64,000 nt of DNA from Peterkaempfera griseoplana (lineage in GTDB: Bacteria > Actinomycetota > Actinomycetes > Streptomycetales > Streptomycetaceae): positions 23,682-87,681 of the forward strand of contig NZ_LIQR01000114.1 of assembly GCF_001418575.1 (NCBI RefSeq). The letters are read 5' to 3'. Under the pieces are notes generated by a model. It was not told where the DNA came from and did not search any database. It was given only the letters and a program-made list of their open reading frames with translations. The translations under genes were made by a program, and so were the position numbers. Positions 51,090 to 59,039 of the stretch are shown here, piece after piece; the stretch's first letter is position 1, and each line of letters starts with the position of its first letter.

Positions 51090-51563
51090 ACTAACTTGAG
51101 CGATGAGACGGCCGGCCTCCCGGGCTTCTTCGCCGATCTGGTCCGGTGCGAGACGCGTCTGTACAACGCGCTCAACGACCGCCTCCGTGAGCGGCACGGG
51201 ATCGTCACCTCGCAGTTCGAGTTCCTGTGCTACCTGCGCGACCACCCCGGCTCACGGGTGGCGGACCTCGCCGCCGAGTTCGCCGTCGGCGTCGGGGCTA
51301 CCAGCAAGGGTGCCGACCGTCTGGAGAGACGGGGATGGGTCGTCCGGCAGCCCAATCCATCCGATCGCCGGTCCTCCCTGCTGGCCCTGACCCACGACGG
51401 CTCGGAGCTCGTCGACGCGGCGAAGAAGACATTCGCCAGTGCACTCGCCGAGCTGCTCGGCGACACACTCGACGGCTCATCAGACTCGGCTGCAGCAGTC
51501 CGCGTCATCTCGAAGCTGCGCTCCAAGCTCGAACGCAACCAGGTCGGCATGCCCACAGGATGA
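51084..51563 (+). CDS. MarR-family transcriptional regulator
   Basis: 159 aa from ATG 51084. Winged helix: IVTSQFEFLCYLRDHPGSRV, ADLAAEFAVGVGATSKGADR (recognition helix) and wing WVVRQPNPSDRRSSLLALTH with the D-R-R motif. The start codon lies inside the candidate operator and there is no clear SD, which suggests leaderless or tightly autoregulated expression. Divergent from the HSL-type esterase; the likely role is ligand-relieved repression of the esterase gene. Confidence 0.9.
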   Translation: MATNLSDETAGLPGFFADLVRCETRLYNALNDRLRERHGIVTSQFEFLCYLRDHPGSRVADLAAEFAVGVGATSKGADRLERRGWVVRQPNPSDRRSSLLALTHDGSELVDAAKKTFASALAELLGDTLDGSSDSAAAVRVISKLRSKLERNQVGMPTG

Positions 51564-51660
51564 ACGGACATCGCCCCGGTCCCGGGCGGGCGGTCGCGCC
51601 CAGCCTGCACAGGTGCGACGAACAGCCCCACGAGTCCTGTGCGCAGGCCGCCAACCCCTC

Positions 51661-51843
51661 ATGGCCGACGCGCTCAAGGGTGAGTCCCTGCTGGACACCG
51701 GCAGTCGCTACTTCGGGACCGGCACGCCGGGCGGTGTCGGGCTCTTCATGCAGCCGCCGGGGTTCATCGTCGACGGTGACGTGGTCGAGGTGGAGGTCAG
51801 CAAGCTCGGGACGCTGCGCAACACCGTCCGCGACATCTCCTGA
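51661..51843 (+). pseudogene. 3' fragment of a fumarylacetoacetate-hydrolase-family gene
   Basis: The frame ends FGTGTPGGVGLFMQPPGFIV, DGDVVEVEVSKLGTLRNTVR, DIS, the conserved C-terminus of FAH-fold enzymes (T-G-T-P-x-G-V-G ... G-D-x-V-x-x-E-I-x-x-x-G-x-L-x-N-x-V). Only about 60 codons remain; the metal-binding E-x-E and preceding domain are absent. Confidence 0.75.
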
Positions 51844-52066
51844 CCGGTCTGCGCCCCGGCACCGCTCTCCGCCGCCGTGCGCCCCGTCGGGACGTGCGGA
51901 GCACCGGTTCAACCGTTCGGCTGGCGACGGACACCCGCATGCACGCCGGGCACGGAAAGCCGGCCCGTTCTGTGCCAGTTTGTAGCTGACGACTTGACGG
52001 GCGTCGACAGCGCGACGGGTTCGATCCACCCTCCGGGAGTCGACCCGGGGACAGCGGAGGCAGCCG

Positions 52067-53497
52067 ATGGACAGCGACGGACGGCCGCCGGCCCCGGGCT
52101 CCGGCGGACCGCAGCACCCGGGATCGGACGGGGGTCACGCGCAGGGCCGCCTCCGGCGCGTTCACGCTGCCGCGACGGCGCGGGCCACCGAGGTGGCCGC
52201 CCGTGTCCGGGACCTCGTACGGCGGGCCGAACGGACTCCACCTCCGGGGCCGTTCCGTCCCGGTTTCTGGCGCAGTCCCCTCCGCGGGCCCTGGCTGACG
52301 TCCGTGTTCGGCCTGGTGCTGCTGATCGGCATCCCGCTGCTCTTCGTCACCGGGATGCTCTCCTACGCCTCCTACAACCCGGACCTCGCCCGCATCAACG
52401 ACCAGACCCCGGACAAGGGCCTGCTGGGCTTCTACCTCTTCGCCTGGCCCACCCGTCCCTCCTGGCTGTACCGGCTGACCCAAGGCGTGCACGTGACGCT
52501 CGGTGTGGTCCTCGTGCCCGTACTGCTGGCCAAGCTGTGGTCGGTGATCCCGAAACTGTTCGAGTGGTTGCCGGTCCGCTCCGTCGCCCACGGACTGGAG
52601 CGGTTGTCCCTGCTCATGCTGGTCGGCGGGGTGATCTTCGAGTTCGTCACCGGCATCTTCAACATCCAGCTCTTCTACGTCTTTCCCGGCTCCTTCTACA
52701 CCCTGCACTTCTACGGCGCCTGGGTGTTCATCGCCGCGTTCGTCGTCCATGTGAGCCTCAGACTCGGCCGGATGACCCGCGCCCTGCGCTCCCGCAGCCT
52801 GCGAGCCGAACTGCGTACCGACCTCGCCCACACCCGGCCCGAGCCCCCCGACCCCGACGGCCTGGTCCCGGCCGCGCCCGCGCCGCCGACGATGACCCGG
52901 CGCGGCGCGCTCGCCATGGTGGGGGGCGGATCACTGCTCCTCCTGGTGGTCACCGCAGGACAGAGCATCGGCGGCCGGCTGCGCAGCACCGCCCTTCTCG
53001 CGCCGCACAACCGGACCCCGGGCGACGACCCCAACGGCTTCCAGATCAACAAGACGGCCGCTTCCGTCGGCATCACCGCCGCGCACGTCGGCCCGGGCTG
53101 GCGGCTGGAGATCCACGGCCGCGGTCCGGCGCTCGTCCTCACCCGCGCACAGCTCCTCGCGATGCGGCAGCACGGCACCACACTGCCGATCGCCTGCGTG
53201 GAGGGGTGGTCCACCTCCGACCAGCAGTGGAGCGGCCTTCGGCTGACCGACCTCGCCGCCCTGGCGGGCCTGCCCCGCGCCGGCAGCGTCCTGGTGGAGT
53301 CCGCCCAGCCACCCGGCCCCTACACCTCGGTGGTCCTGCGGGGCAACCAGGTCCACGACCCCCGCTCGCTGCTCGCCCTGCGCGTCAACGGAGCCGACCT
53401 CTCACTCGACCACGGCTACCCGGCCCGCGTCATCGTCCCGGCCAACCCCGGCGTGAACAACACCAAGTGGGTACACCGGCTCACTTTCAGGACCTGA
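52067..53497 (+). CDS. Membrane molybdopterin oxidoreductase with cytochrome b-type domain
   Basis: 476 aa from ATG 52067, with GGAGG 6 nt upstream. After a Gly/Pro-rich cytoplasmic tail, four helices lie at about 78-100, 138-160, 177-200 and 213-235; His142, His214 and His228 are candidate haem b ligands as in cytochrome b561-type domains. A further helix (about 283-303, after TRRG) leads to a sulfite-oxidase-fold molybdopterin domain (about 320-476) with Cys377 in PIACVEGWS as Mo ligand and NPGVNNTKWVHRLTF at the end. It resembles the YedY/MsrP plus YedZ combination in one chain. Substrate unknown. The next gene starts 2 nt after its stop. Confidence 0.88.
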   Translation: MDSDGRPPAPGSGGPQHPGSDGGHAQGRLRRVHAAATARATEVAARVRDLVRRAERTPPPGPFRPGFWRSPLRGPWLTSVFGLVLLIGIPLLFVTGMLSYASYNPDLARINDQTPDKGLLGFYLFAWPTRPSWLYRLTQGVHVTLGVVLVPVLLAKLWSVIPKLFEWLPVRSVAHGLERLSLLMLVGGVIFEFVTGIFNIQLFYVFPGSFYTLHFYGAWVFIAAFVVHVSLRLGRMTRALRSRSLRAELRTDLAHTRPEPPDPDGLVPAAPAPPTMTRRGALAMVGGGSLLLLVVTAGQSIGGRLRSTALLAPHNRTPGDDPNGFQINKTAASVGITAAHVGPGWRLEIHGRGPALVLTRAQLLAMRQHGTTLPIACVEGWSTSDQQWSGLRLTDLAALAGLPRAGSVLVESAQPPGPYTSVVLRGNQVHDPRSLLALRVNGADLSLDHGYPARVIVPANPGVNNTKWVHRLTFRT

Positions 53498-53499
53498 CC

Positions 53500-54003
53500 A
53501 TGGCACGTTTCGTCCGCTGGTACGGCTCCGGCCCGCTCCACCTCCTCGTCCTGATCGCCTCGTTCGCCCTCACCGGCTACGCCCTGGTGCGTCTGCTCGC
53601 CGTCCGCCCGGTCGAGGTCGCGCTCTGGTTCGTCGGCGCGGCGATCCTCCACGACCTGATCCTGCTGCCCCTGTACTCGCTCGCGGACCTGTCGGCACAC
53701 GCCGTCCTGCGGCATCGCGCCCCCCGCATGCCACAACCGCAGTGGATCAACTACCTGCGTGTACCCGCCTTTCTCTCCGGTGTGCTCCTGCTGGTCTGGT
53801 TCCCCCTCGTCTTCGCTCTGTCGACCCCCTATCCGGGTGCCACCGGGTTGTCCATGGACGTCTACCTCGGCCGGTGGCTCGCCATCACCGCCGTGCTCTT
53901 CGTCGCCTCCGCCGTGGCGTTCGCTCTCAAGCTCCGCCGGGTGCGGCGGGCCGCCCGTGCCGACGAGGAACGACCTGCACGAGGTCGCGACGCCGCGTCG
54001 TGA
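53500..54003 (+). CDS. Four-helix membrane protein, partner of the molybdoenzyme
   Basis: 167 aa. The ATG is 2 nt after the oxidoreductase stop, so they are one operon. Helices at about 12-33, 40-62, 85-108 and 125-146 (HLLVLIASFALTGYALVRLL, LWFVGAAILHDLILLPLYSL, AFLSGVLLLVWFPLVFALST, WLAITAVLFVASAVAFALKL), then a basic C-terminus. A His within helix 2 and Trp/Pro-rich loops are present, but not a clear bis-His haem motif. It probably assists the molybdoenzyme as a membrane anchor or quinone-side subunit; the family is not recognised. Confidence 0.8.
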   Translation: MARFVRWYGSGPLHLLVLIASFALTGYALVRLLAVRPVEVALWFVGAAILHDLILLPLYSLADLSAHAVLRHRAPRMPQPQWINYLRVPAFLSGVLLLVWFPLVFALSTPYPGATGLSMDVYLGRWLAITAVLFVASAVAFALKLRRVRRAARADEERPARGRDAAS

Positions 54004-54109
54004 CGACCGACGACGGCTCGCCGTTCGCCGGGGGACACCCCTGTGCGCTCGCCCTGCGGACCGCCGGCCCCGGACCGGTGGACCCGGGCCGGGCGTGACG
54101 CTCGGTGAG

Positions 54110-54532
54110 TCAGCTGAACGATGTCGCGACGGCCGATTCGACGGAATAGTGTCGGAGTCGGGCTGCTACGAGCTCCATCTCGACGAGGGTGCCCGTGAGG
54201 CCGTTGCTCTTCAACTCCTGTGTCATCGCCCGTGCTCGCGCCAGTGACAGCCCGTGGACATCCCGCAGTGCCCGAAGGACGGGCACTGCACTCGCCTCGG
54301 GCTCTGTCAGCCGTAGCCGGGCGGGTCCGTGTTCTGCCAGAAGGGCCTGGCGGATCTCCTGCGGAGTCACGTCGCCGCTGCCCTGCTCGCACCAGGCCAC
54401 GGGGCAGGACTGGCAGTTCCCCTCGGTTCCCCACCGCAGGCGCCCGCGTTCGATGAACTGGCCGGTGTCAAGTATCAGCACACCGCCACAGGCCTCGCAT
54501 CGCGTTCTGATCTTCACGCCCTGGGCTGTCAC
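54110..54532 (-). CDS. Zinc-ribbon protein with L7/L12-like C-terminal domain
   Basis: 140 aa from GTG 54532, with CGAGGAG 4-5 nt upstream. The N-terminus has CEACGG and a second Cys pair in GNCQSCPVAWCEQG (residues about 12-50), a four-Cys zinc site. Residues about 80-140 (AVPVLRALRDVHGLSLARA then LTGTLVEMELVAARLRHYSV) follow the ribosomal L7/L12 C-terminal pattern (V-I-K-x-V-R-x-x-x-G-L-x-L-x-x-A-K). It is divergent from the MoxR-type operon 419 bp away. Similar zinc-ribbon genes lie beside MoxR/VWA genes in actinobacteria, which suggests a functional link (inference). Confidence 0.7.
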   Translation of the reverse strand: MTAQGVKIRTRCEACGGVLILDTGQFIERGRLRWGTEGNCQSCPVAWCEQGSGDVTPQEIRQALLAEHGPARLRLTEPEASAVPVLRALRDVHGLSLARARAMTQELKSNGLTGTLVEMELVAARLRHYSVESAVATSFS

Positions 54533-54951
54533 TGTGCTCCTCGTCCTCGGACCCCGCCCCGGATAGTGCCGCAGCAGCCTCCGTTCGTCGACCGCATCCC
54601 TGCCCGAGGCCCGCGCGGCTGCCGGAGCAGTGCGGTCGTGATGCCGGCGCCTCAGCTTCTCGGCACGGGCGGATCGTCCGGGGCGCCGGTGACTGCGCGT
54701 CGGCGCCGAGGGCGCCGACGTCGGCCGTGCGGCGGGCCGGGGCTCCGCGGCTCGGCGGGATGACCCTGCCGTGGCGGCCGGGCACGGGACGGCGCACCCA
54801 CGACAGGGCGCAGATCTCCACCCTGGTCGGCTTCCCTGCGCGGAGCGTCGATAAGGGTCTGACGGATCGGGGCGAGGAGCGATATGCTCCGCGCGATGAT
54901 GACTCCACTCGTTCGCAGATTGGGGGACCCGTCCGCGCAAGGTGAGTGCTG
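54533..54951. other. Divergent promoter region, no gene supported
   Basis: Separates the zinc-ribbon gene from the three-gene MoxR/VWA operon. Frames here are shadows. I see no strong palindrome. Confidence 0.4.
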
Positions 54952-56361
54952 ATGCTCACTCAGAACGCGACGGGAGACCCCTGGCTCTCTCTCTGGCTGC
55001 GCGTGCGCAGGTTCGCCGTGCCGTCGTCCATGATCGAGGCTGCGGCCACCCGTCGTCGTACGGGGGACTGGGCGGGGGCGTGCGCCGCCGCAGGCGTCGA
55101 CGTCGACCTCGACCTGCGTTCCGTGGCGCGTACCCACGGTCAGGAACTCACTGCCCGGATCAGGGCCGATCTCCGTCAGCTGGTACCCGACCTGTTGCGC
55201 TGGCACATGCCGCGGATCGCTCCCGACGGACTGCTGCGCCCGGGGCTGACGATCGCTCTGGCCCGGTACGACACCGAGGGGCCTGACCGTGACTGCCCGG
55301 TGCAGCTCGTGGTTCGGACCCCGCCCGCGTGGGCGGATGCCGGCCAGCGGATCAGCCTCGGGCTGTGGGACGGATCCCCCACCACGACCAGTGCATCCCG
55401 GCACCCGCGTCCTCGTCCCCACCACAGGTTCCGACTCGATCTGCACCGCCACCTGTGGGACGCACGCAGGACCGGCGAGCTGCGCATCCGGTCGGGGGCC
55501 GATCAACTGCCCGCTGAGGGCTGCCCTGCGGTCCACCCGGATGCCCCGGACCTGCTGCCGCAAGGGCATGGCTGCGCCGTGCACCGGTGGGCGGCGGAGG
55601 CGGAAATCCTGCTCCATGCCGAGGGCCGGTCCGGCGGCAGCGTCGCCGTAAGGCTCGGGCCCCGGGCCCGACTGGTCCTGAACCTGGTCGGGGAGCGGGA
55701 CAGCGTGAGGTCACCCGCGTGGCATCTCGCGACGACACCCGGCAGTCGTTCCGCCCGGGCGCTGCCGGTCCTGCCCGACGCGGCGACCTGGTTGCCACCC
55801 GATCTGGAACTGCTGCGTGCCGGACTGATCGAGCCCGACCAGCTGCACCCGCTGGTCGCCTCGGCACTGGTACCGGACTTCTCACCGGCTGCTCCGTCCG
55901 ATCTTCCGGACCCGGAGCGGCGAGGACGACAGCGCCTGGTGGAGTGCCGGGGATCCCAGCACCGGATCGGCCTGGTCGACGGGGTCCTGGCCCCGCTGGA
56001 CCACGACCCGGACGAGATCCGCCGGGAGGAACTCCTGGCAGCACTCACCGGTACGCCGCTCCCCTGCCTCCAGGCGATCGATGCGGCGCACCGTCGTCCG
56101 GACCGCCTCCTCGACATCCGTGAACGCTTGGTCCACGGCGACACCGCCGGCGCACTGGCCGTCGTCGAAGACCTGCTGGGACACGACGCACGGCTGCCCA
56201 GCGGCGCTCTGCGGGACGAGCTGGAGACGGCCGCCCAGCGACGGATCGCGTACGGCCTGTACCGGGCAGGGCTGACAGCGCCCGGATCCGGCCGCAACCG
56301 CCCGACTCCTCGCCTCCCCCGCACCCACCGCTCACACCCCCGCCACGCGGCCTCCCGCTGA
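54952..56361 (+). CDS. Large hypothetical protein of the MoxR/VWA operon
   Basis: 469 aa from ATG 54952 (AAGGTG 7 nt upstream; GTG 54946 is an alternative). It starts MLTQNATGDPWLSLWLRVRRF, then AGACAAAGVDVDLDLRSVAR, a mid-part with RLDLHRHLWDARRTGELRIR and VRLGPRARLVLNLVGERD, and a helical C-terminal part with LVEDLLGHDARLPS, ending in a basic tail. It resembles no named family. Co-transcription with MoxR and VWA/HExxH genes is typical of ternary systems in which the large third protein is thought to act as sensor or client. Not secreted, no membrane helix. Confidence 0.75.
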   Translation: MLTQNATGDPWLSLWLRVRRFAVPSSMIEAAATRRRTGDWAGACAAAGVDVDLDLRSVARTHGQELTARIRADLRQLVPDLLRWHMPRIAPDGLLRPGLTIALARYDTEGPDRDCPVQLVVRTPPAWADAGQRISLGLWDGSPTTTSASRHPRPRPHHRFRLDLHRHLWDARRTGELRIRSGADQLPAEGCPAVHPDAPDLLPQGHGCAVHRWAAEAEILLHAEGRSGGSVAVRLGPRARLVLNLVGERDSVRSPAWHLATTPGSRSARALPVLPDAATWLPPDLELLRAGLIEPDQLHPLVASALVPDFSPAAPSDLPDPERRGRQRLVECRGSQHRIGLVDGVLAPLDHDPDEIRREELLAALTGTPLPCLQAIDAAHRRPDRLLDIRERLVHGDTAGALAVVEDLLGHDARLPSGALRDELETAAQRRIAYGLYRAGLTAPGSGRNRPTPRLPRTHRSHPRHAASR

Positions 56362-56424
56362 CCCGGGCCTGCCACCCGCTCCCAGCGTCCGCCCGCTTAC
56401 GAACCGACAGGTGATTGATCAACC

Positions 56425-57687
56425 ATGCTCACACGCGACCACGTCTCCACGGCCGATGCCTCCTTCATCCCGGCCCGCACCTCCCAACTCGACGTCGCCG
56501 GCGAGTTGCTGGCCCTGCTGAACGACACCACCACGGAACCGCGCCCCGACACACAACTGGAGGCGCTGACGCTGGCGGTCGCCGCCGACCTGCCGGTGCT
56601 CCTGTGGGGTGAACCCGGGATCGGCAAGACCGCGGCGCTGACCCAGTTGGCCGCCGCCCTGGACCTTCCGCTGACCACGGTCATCGCCAGTGTGCATGAG
56701 CCGTCCGACTTCTCGGGGCTGCCCGTCGTCGGGGACGACCCCGCGGAACAGGGTGTCCCGATGGCCCCGCCGGACTGGGCCGTACGCCTGGTACGCGCCG
56801 GCCGAGGACTGCTGTTCCTGGACGAACTGTCCACCGCGCCACCGGCCGTCCAGGCCGCGCTGCTACGCCTTGTCCTCGAACGGCGGATCGGTGCCCTGCA
56901 GTTGCCCTCGGAGGTGAGGATCGTCGCTGCCGCCAATCCGCGGTCCTCGGCCGCCGACGGCTGGGAACTCAGTCCGCCGCTGGCCAACCGGTTCGTCCAT
57001 CTGCAGTGGACCCACGACCACGAGGTCGTGGTGCGCGGCCTCGGCGGGACCTGGCCCCGGGCGACCCTGCCACGGCTCGACCCGGAGCGGCTGCCCGAGG
57101 CCGTGGCCTTCGCCCGCCGTGCGGTCTGCGAACTCCTCGCCGCCCGACCCGGGCTCGTCCACCGGCTGCCCAGCAACGAGACCCGCCGCGGCGGTGCGTG
57201 GCCCTCCCCTCGGAGCTGGGAGATGGCACTGCGCCTGATCGCCTTCGCAACCGCCGCCGACTCCACCCGGGACACACTCTCCCTGCTGGTCAGAGGCACA
57301 GTGGGGGACGGCCCAGGTCTGGAGCTGCTGGCGGCCCTGGACCGGATGGACCTCCCGCACCCCGAGACGCTGCTCGCCGACCCGGCGGGCGCCGTCCTGC
57401 CCGAACGAGGGGACCTGCGCCAGGCCGTGCTCGACGGCGTGGTGGCCGCGGTCCGCAACCGCCCCGACAAGTCCCGCTGGGACGCGGCGTGGGCGCTTCT
57501 GGTCCGGGCGATGGAGACCGGAGCCCCGGACCTGGTGGTCGTCCCCGCGACCACACTCGCCACACTGCGCCGCCAGGACTGGGACGTTCCGGCGACGATC
57601 GAACGGCTCGCTGGAGCGGTGGCCCTGTCCCGGCGGGCGGACGACGCCGCGGCCCGGTCCGCAGCTGCCGCCAAGGCCGTCCGATGA
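56425..57687 (+). CDS. MoxR-type AAA+ ATPase
   Basis: 420 aa from ATG 56425. Walker A is GEPGIGKT at 62-69 (PVLLWGEPGIGKTAALTQL), Walker B is GLLFLDELSTAPPAVQAALL (about 127-146), sensor 1 is in IVAAANPRSSA, and the arginine-finger/sensor region is SPPLANRFVHLQW. This is a MoxR ATPase, used as a chaperone that matures or activates partners with VWA domains. The next gene overlaps by ATGA and is such a partner, and the preceding gene is the third component. The C-terminal extension (about 260-420) is helical. Confidence 0.92.
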   Translation: MLTRDHVSTADASFIPARTSQLDVAGELLALLNDTTTEPRPDTQLEALTLAVAADLPVLLWGEPGIGKTAALTQLAAALDLPLTTVIASVHEPSDFSGLPVVGDDPAEQGVPMAPPDWAVRLVRAGRGLLFLDELSTAPPAVQAALLRLVLERRIGALQLPSEVRIVAAANPRSSAADGWELSPPLANRFVHLQWTHDHEVVVRGLGGTWPRATLPRLDPERLPEAVAFARRAVCELLAARPGLVHRLPSNETRRGGAWPSPRSWEMALRLIAFATAADSTRDTLSLLVRGTVGDGPGLELLAALDRMDLPHPETLLADPAGAVLPERGDLRQAVLDGVVAAVRNRPDKSRWDAAWALLVRAMETGAPDLVVVPATTLATLRRQDWDVPATIERLAGAVALSRRADDAAARSAAAAKAVR

Positions 57688-58943
57688 CCCCGGCTGCGAC
57701 CAGGCCACTGGACCTCGACAAACTCTTCGCCGCCCGACTGCACGCCGCCAGGGTCCGGCCCTACCTGGCGACGGCACTCTTCGCCCTGCACACGGTGGAG
57801 TCACGAACGGTGCCCACCATGGCCGTCGACCGGCACTGGCGCTGCTACGTCTCGCCCGCGTTCGTGGACCGGACCCCGGTGGAGGAACTGGCCGGCGTAT
57901 GGGTGCACGAGGTCTCCCACCTGCTGCGCGACCACCACGGGCGCAGCGACCGGGTCGCACGCCGGCGCGGGCTCACCGGCCCGGCGGACCGGCTGAGGAT
58001 GAACATCGCCGCGGACTGCGAGATCAACGACGACGTGTTCGGCGACGGGCTGGTCCGGCCCGAAGGAGCGGTCGAACCGGCGATGTTGGGGCTGCCCGAC
58101 GGGGAGCTCATGGAGGACTACCTGCGCCAGTTCCGGCTCGGGCCGCGTACGCAGAGCCTGGCCTGGCTGGACTGCGGCAGTGGCGCCGACGGCCTGGAAC
58201 GGCCGTGGGACCTGGGGCCCGACGGTGCGCACGGGCTCAGCGCCCAGGAACGGGACGCGGTCCGGTTCCGGGTCGCCCAGGGCATCACCGCCCGTCCGGG
58301 CAGCACCCCGAAGGGGTGGCTGCGGTGGGCGGAGGAGGCGTTCCACCCGCCGCAGCCGTGGCGGGAACTGCTGGGAGCGGCGGTCCGCTCGGCAGCCTCC
58401 GGCGCCGGCGCGGGTGACGACTACACCTACGGCCGGCCGTCGCGGCGTTCAGCCGGGGTACCAGGCGTGGTGCTGCCGAGCCTGCGGCGCAGGCCGCCCC
58501 GGGTGTCCGTGGTCATCGACACATCCGGGTCCGTCAGCGACGCCGAACTGGGCAGCGCACTCCTCGAGGTCGCCGCGATCGCCCGCGCCGTGGGCGGCCG
58601 TCGCGACCTGGTCACCGTACTCCCCTGCGACGCGGCCGCTCAGGCCGTGCACCCGCTGTGCCGCGCCGAGGGGATACCGCTGGTAGGCGGCGGGGGCACC
58701 GATCTGCGCACGGGCTTCGCCAGGGCGCTGCAGGCCCGGCCCCGACCGGATGTCGTCGTGGCCCTGACCGACGGTCAGACTCCCTGGCCGGACACCCAGC
58801 CCCCGTGCCGGACCGTGGTGGGTCTCTTCCCGCGGCTCCGGGCAGCCTCGTCGTGGAACGAGGACGACCCTGCTTACGTCCCGGACTCGCCACCCGAGTG
58901 GGCGCGAGTGGTCGACATCGGGTCCGCTCCCACGGTTCGCTGA
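57684..58943 (+). CDS. VWA-domain protein with N-terminal HExxH (DUF2201-type metallopeptidase-like) domain
   Basis: 419 aa; the ATG overlaps the MoxR stop as ATGA. The N-terminal domain has WVHEVSHLLRDHHGRSDR (HExxH at 75-79) followed by ADCEINDD, as in DUF2201 putative metallopeptidases: His75, His79 and a downstream Glu or Asp may bind zinc. The C-terminal VWA domain begins VSVVIDTSGSVSDAE with the MIDAS motif Asp279, Ser281, Ser283; GGGGTDLRTGF and VVALTDGQTPWPD complete the metal site. The MoxR partner presumably loads or activates it. Whether the HExxH is catalytic cannot be judged. Confidence 0.9.
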   Translation: MTPAATRPLDLDKLFAARLHAARVRPYLATALFALHTVESRTVPTMAVDRHWRCYVSPAFVDRTPVEELAGVWVHEVSHLLRDHHGRSDRVARRRGLTGPADRLRMNIAADCEINDDVFGDGLVRPEGAVEPAMLGLPDGELMEDYLRQFRLGPRTQSLAWLDCGSGADGLERPWDLGPDGAHGLSAQERDAVRFRVAQGITARPGSTPKGWLRWAEEAFHPPQPWRELLGAAVRSAASGAGAGDDYTYGRPSRRSAGVPGVVLPSLRRRPPRVSVVIDTSGSVSDAELGSALLEVAAIARAVGGRRDLVTVLPCDAAAQAVHPLCRAEGIPLVGGGGTDLRTGFARALQARPRPDVVVALTDGQTPWPDTQPPCRTVVGLFPRLRAASSWNEDDPAYVPDSPPEWARVVDIGSAPTVR

Positions 58944-58987
58944 CGGCTGTCCGGCCCTTCCCCGGCTCCGGACGACCGCACCGCACG

Positions 58988-59022
58988 GCAGCGCCCGGCC
59001 GGAGGTGCCGGCCGGGCGCTGC
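58988..59022. terminator. Bidirectional hairpin terminator
   Basis: Perfect 15-bp stem (58988-59002 and 59008-59022) with a 5-nt loop, between the convergent VWA and sedolisin genes. Confidence 0.8.
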
Positions 59023-59039
59023 GTGTGGGGACGTCGCGG

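Noticed and set aside
52010..52035. GGTTCGATCC resembling a tRNA T-loop
   Set aside because: The flanking bases do not form a T-stem and no acceptor, D or anticodon arm can be found.
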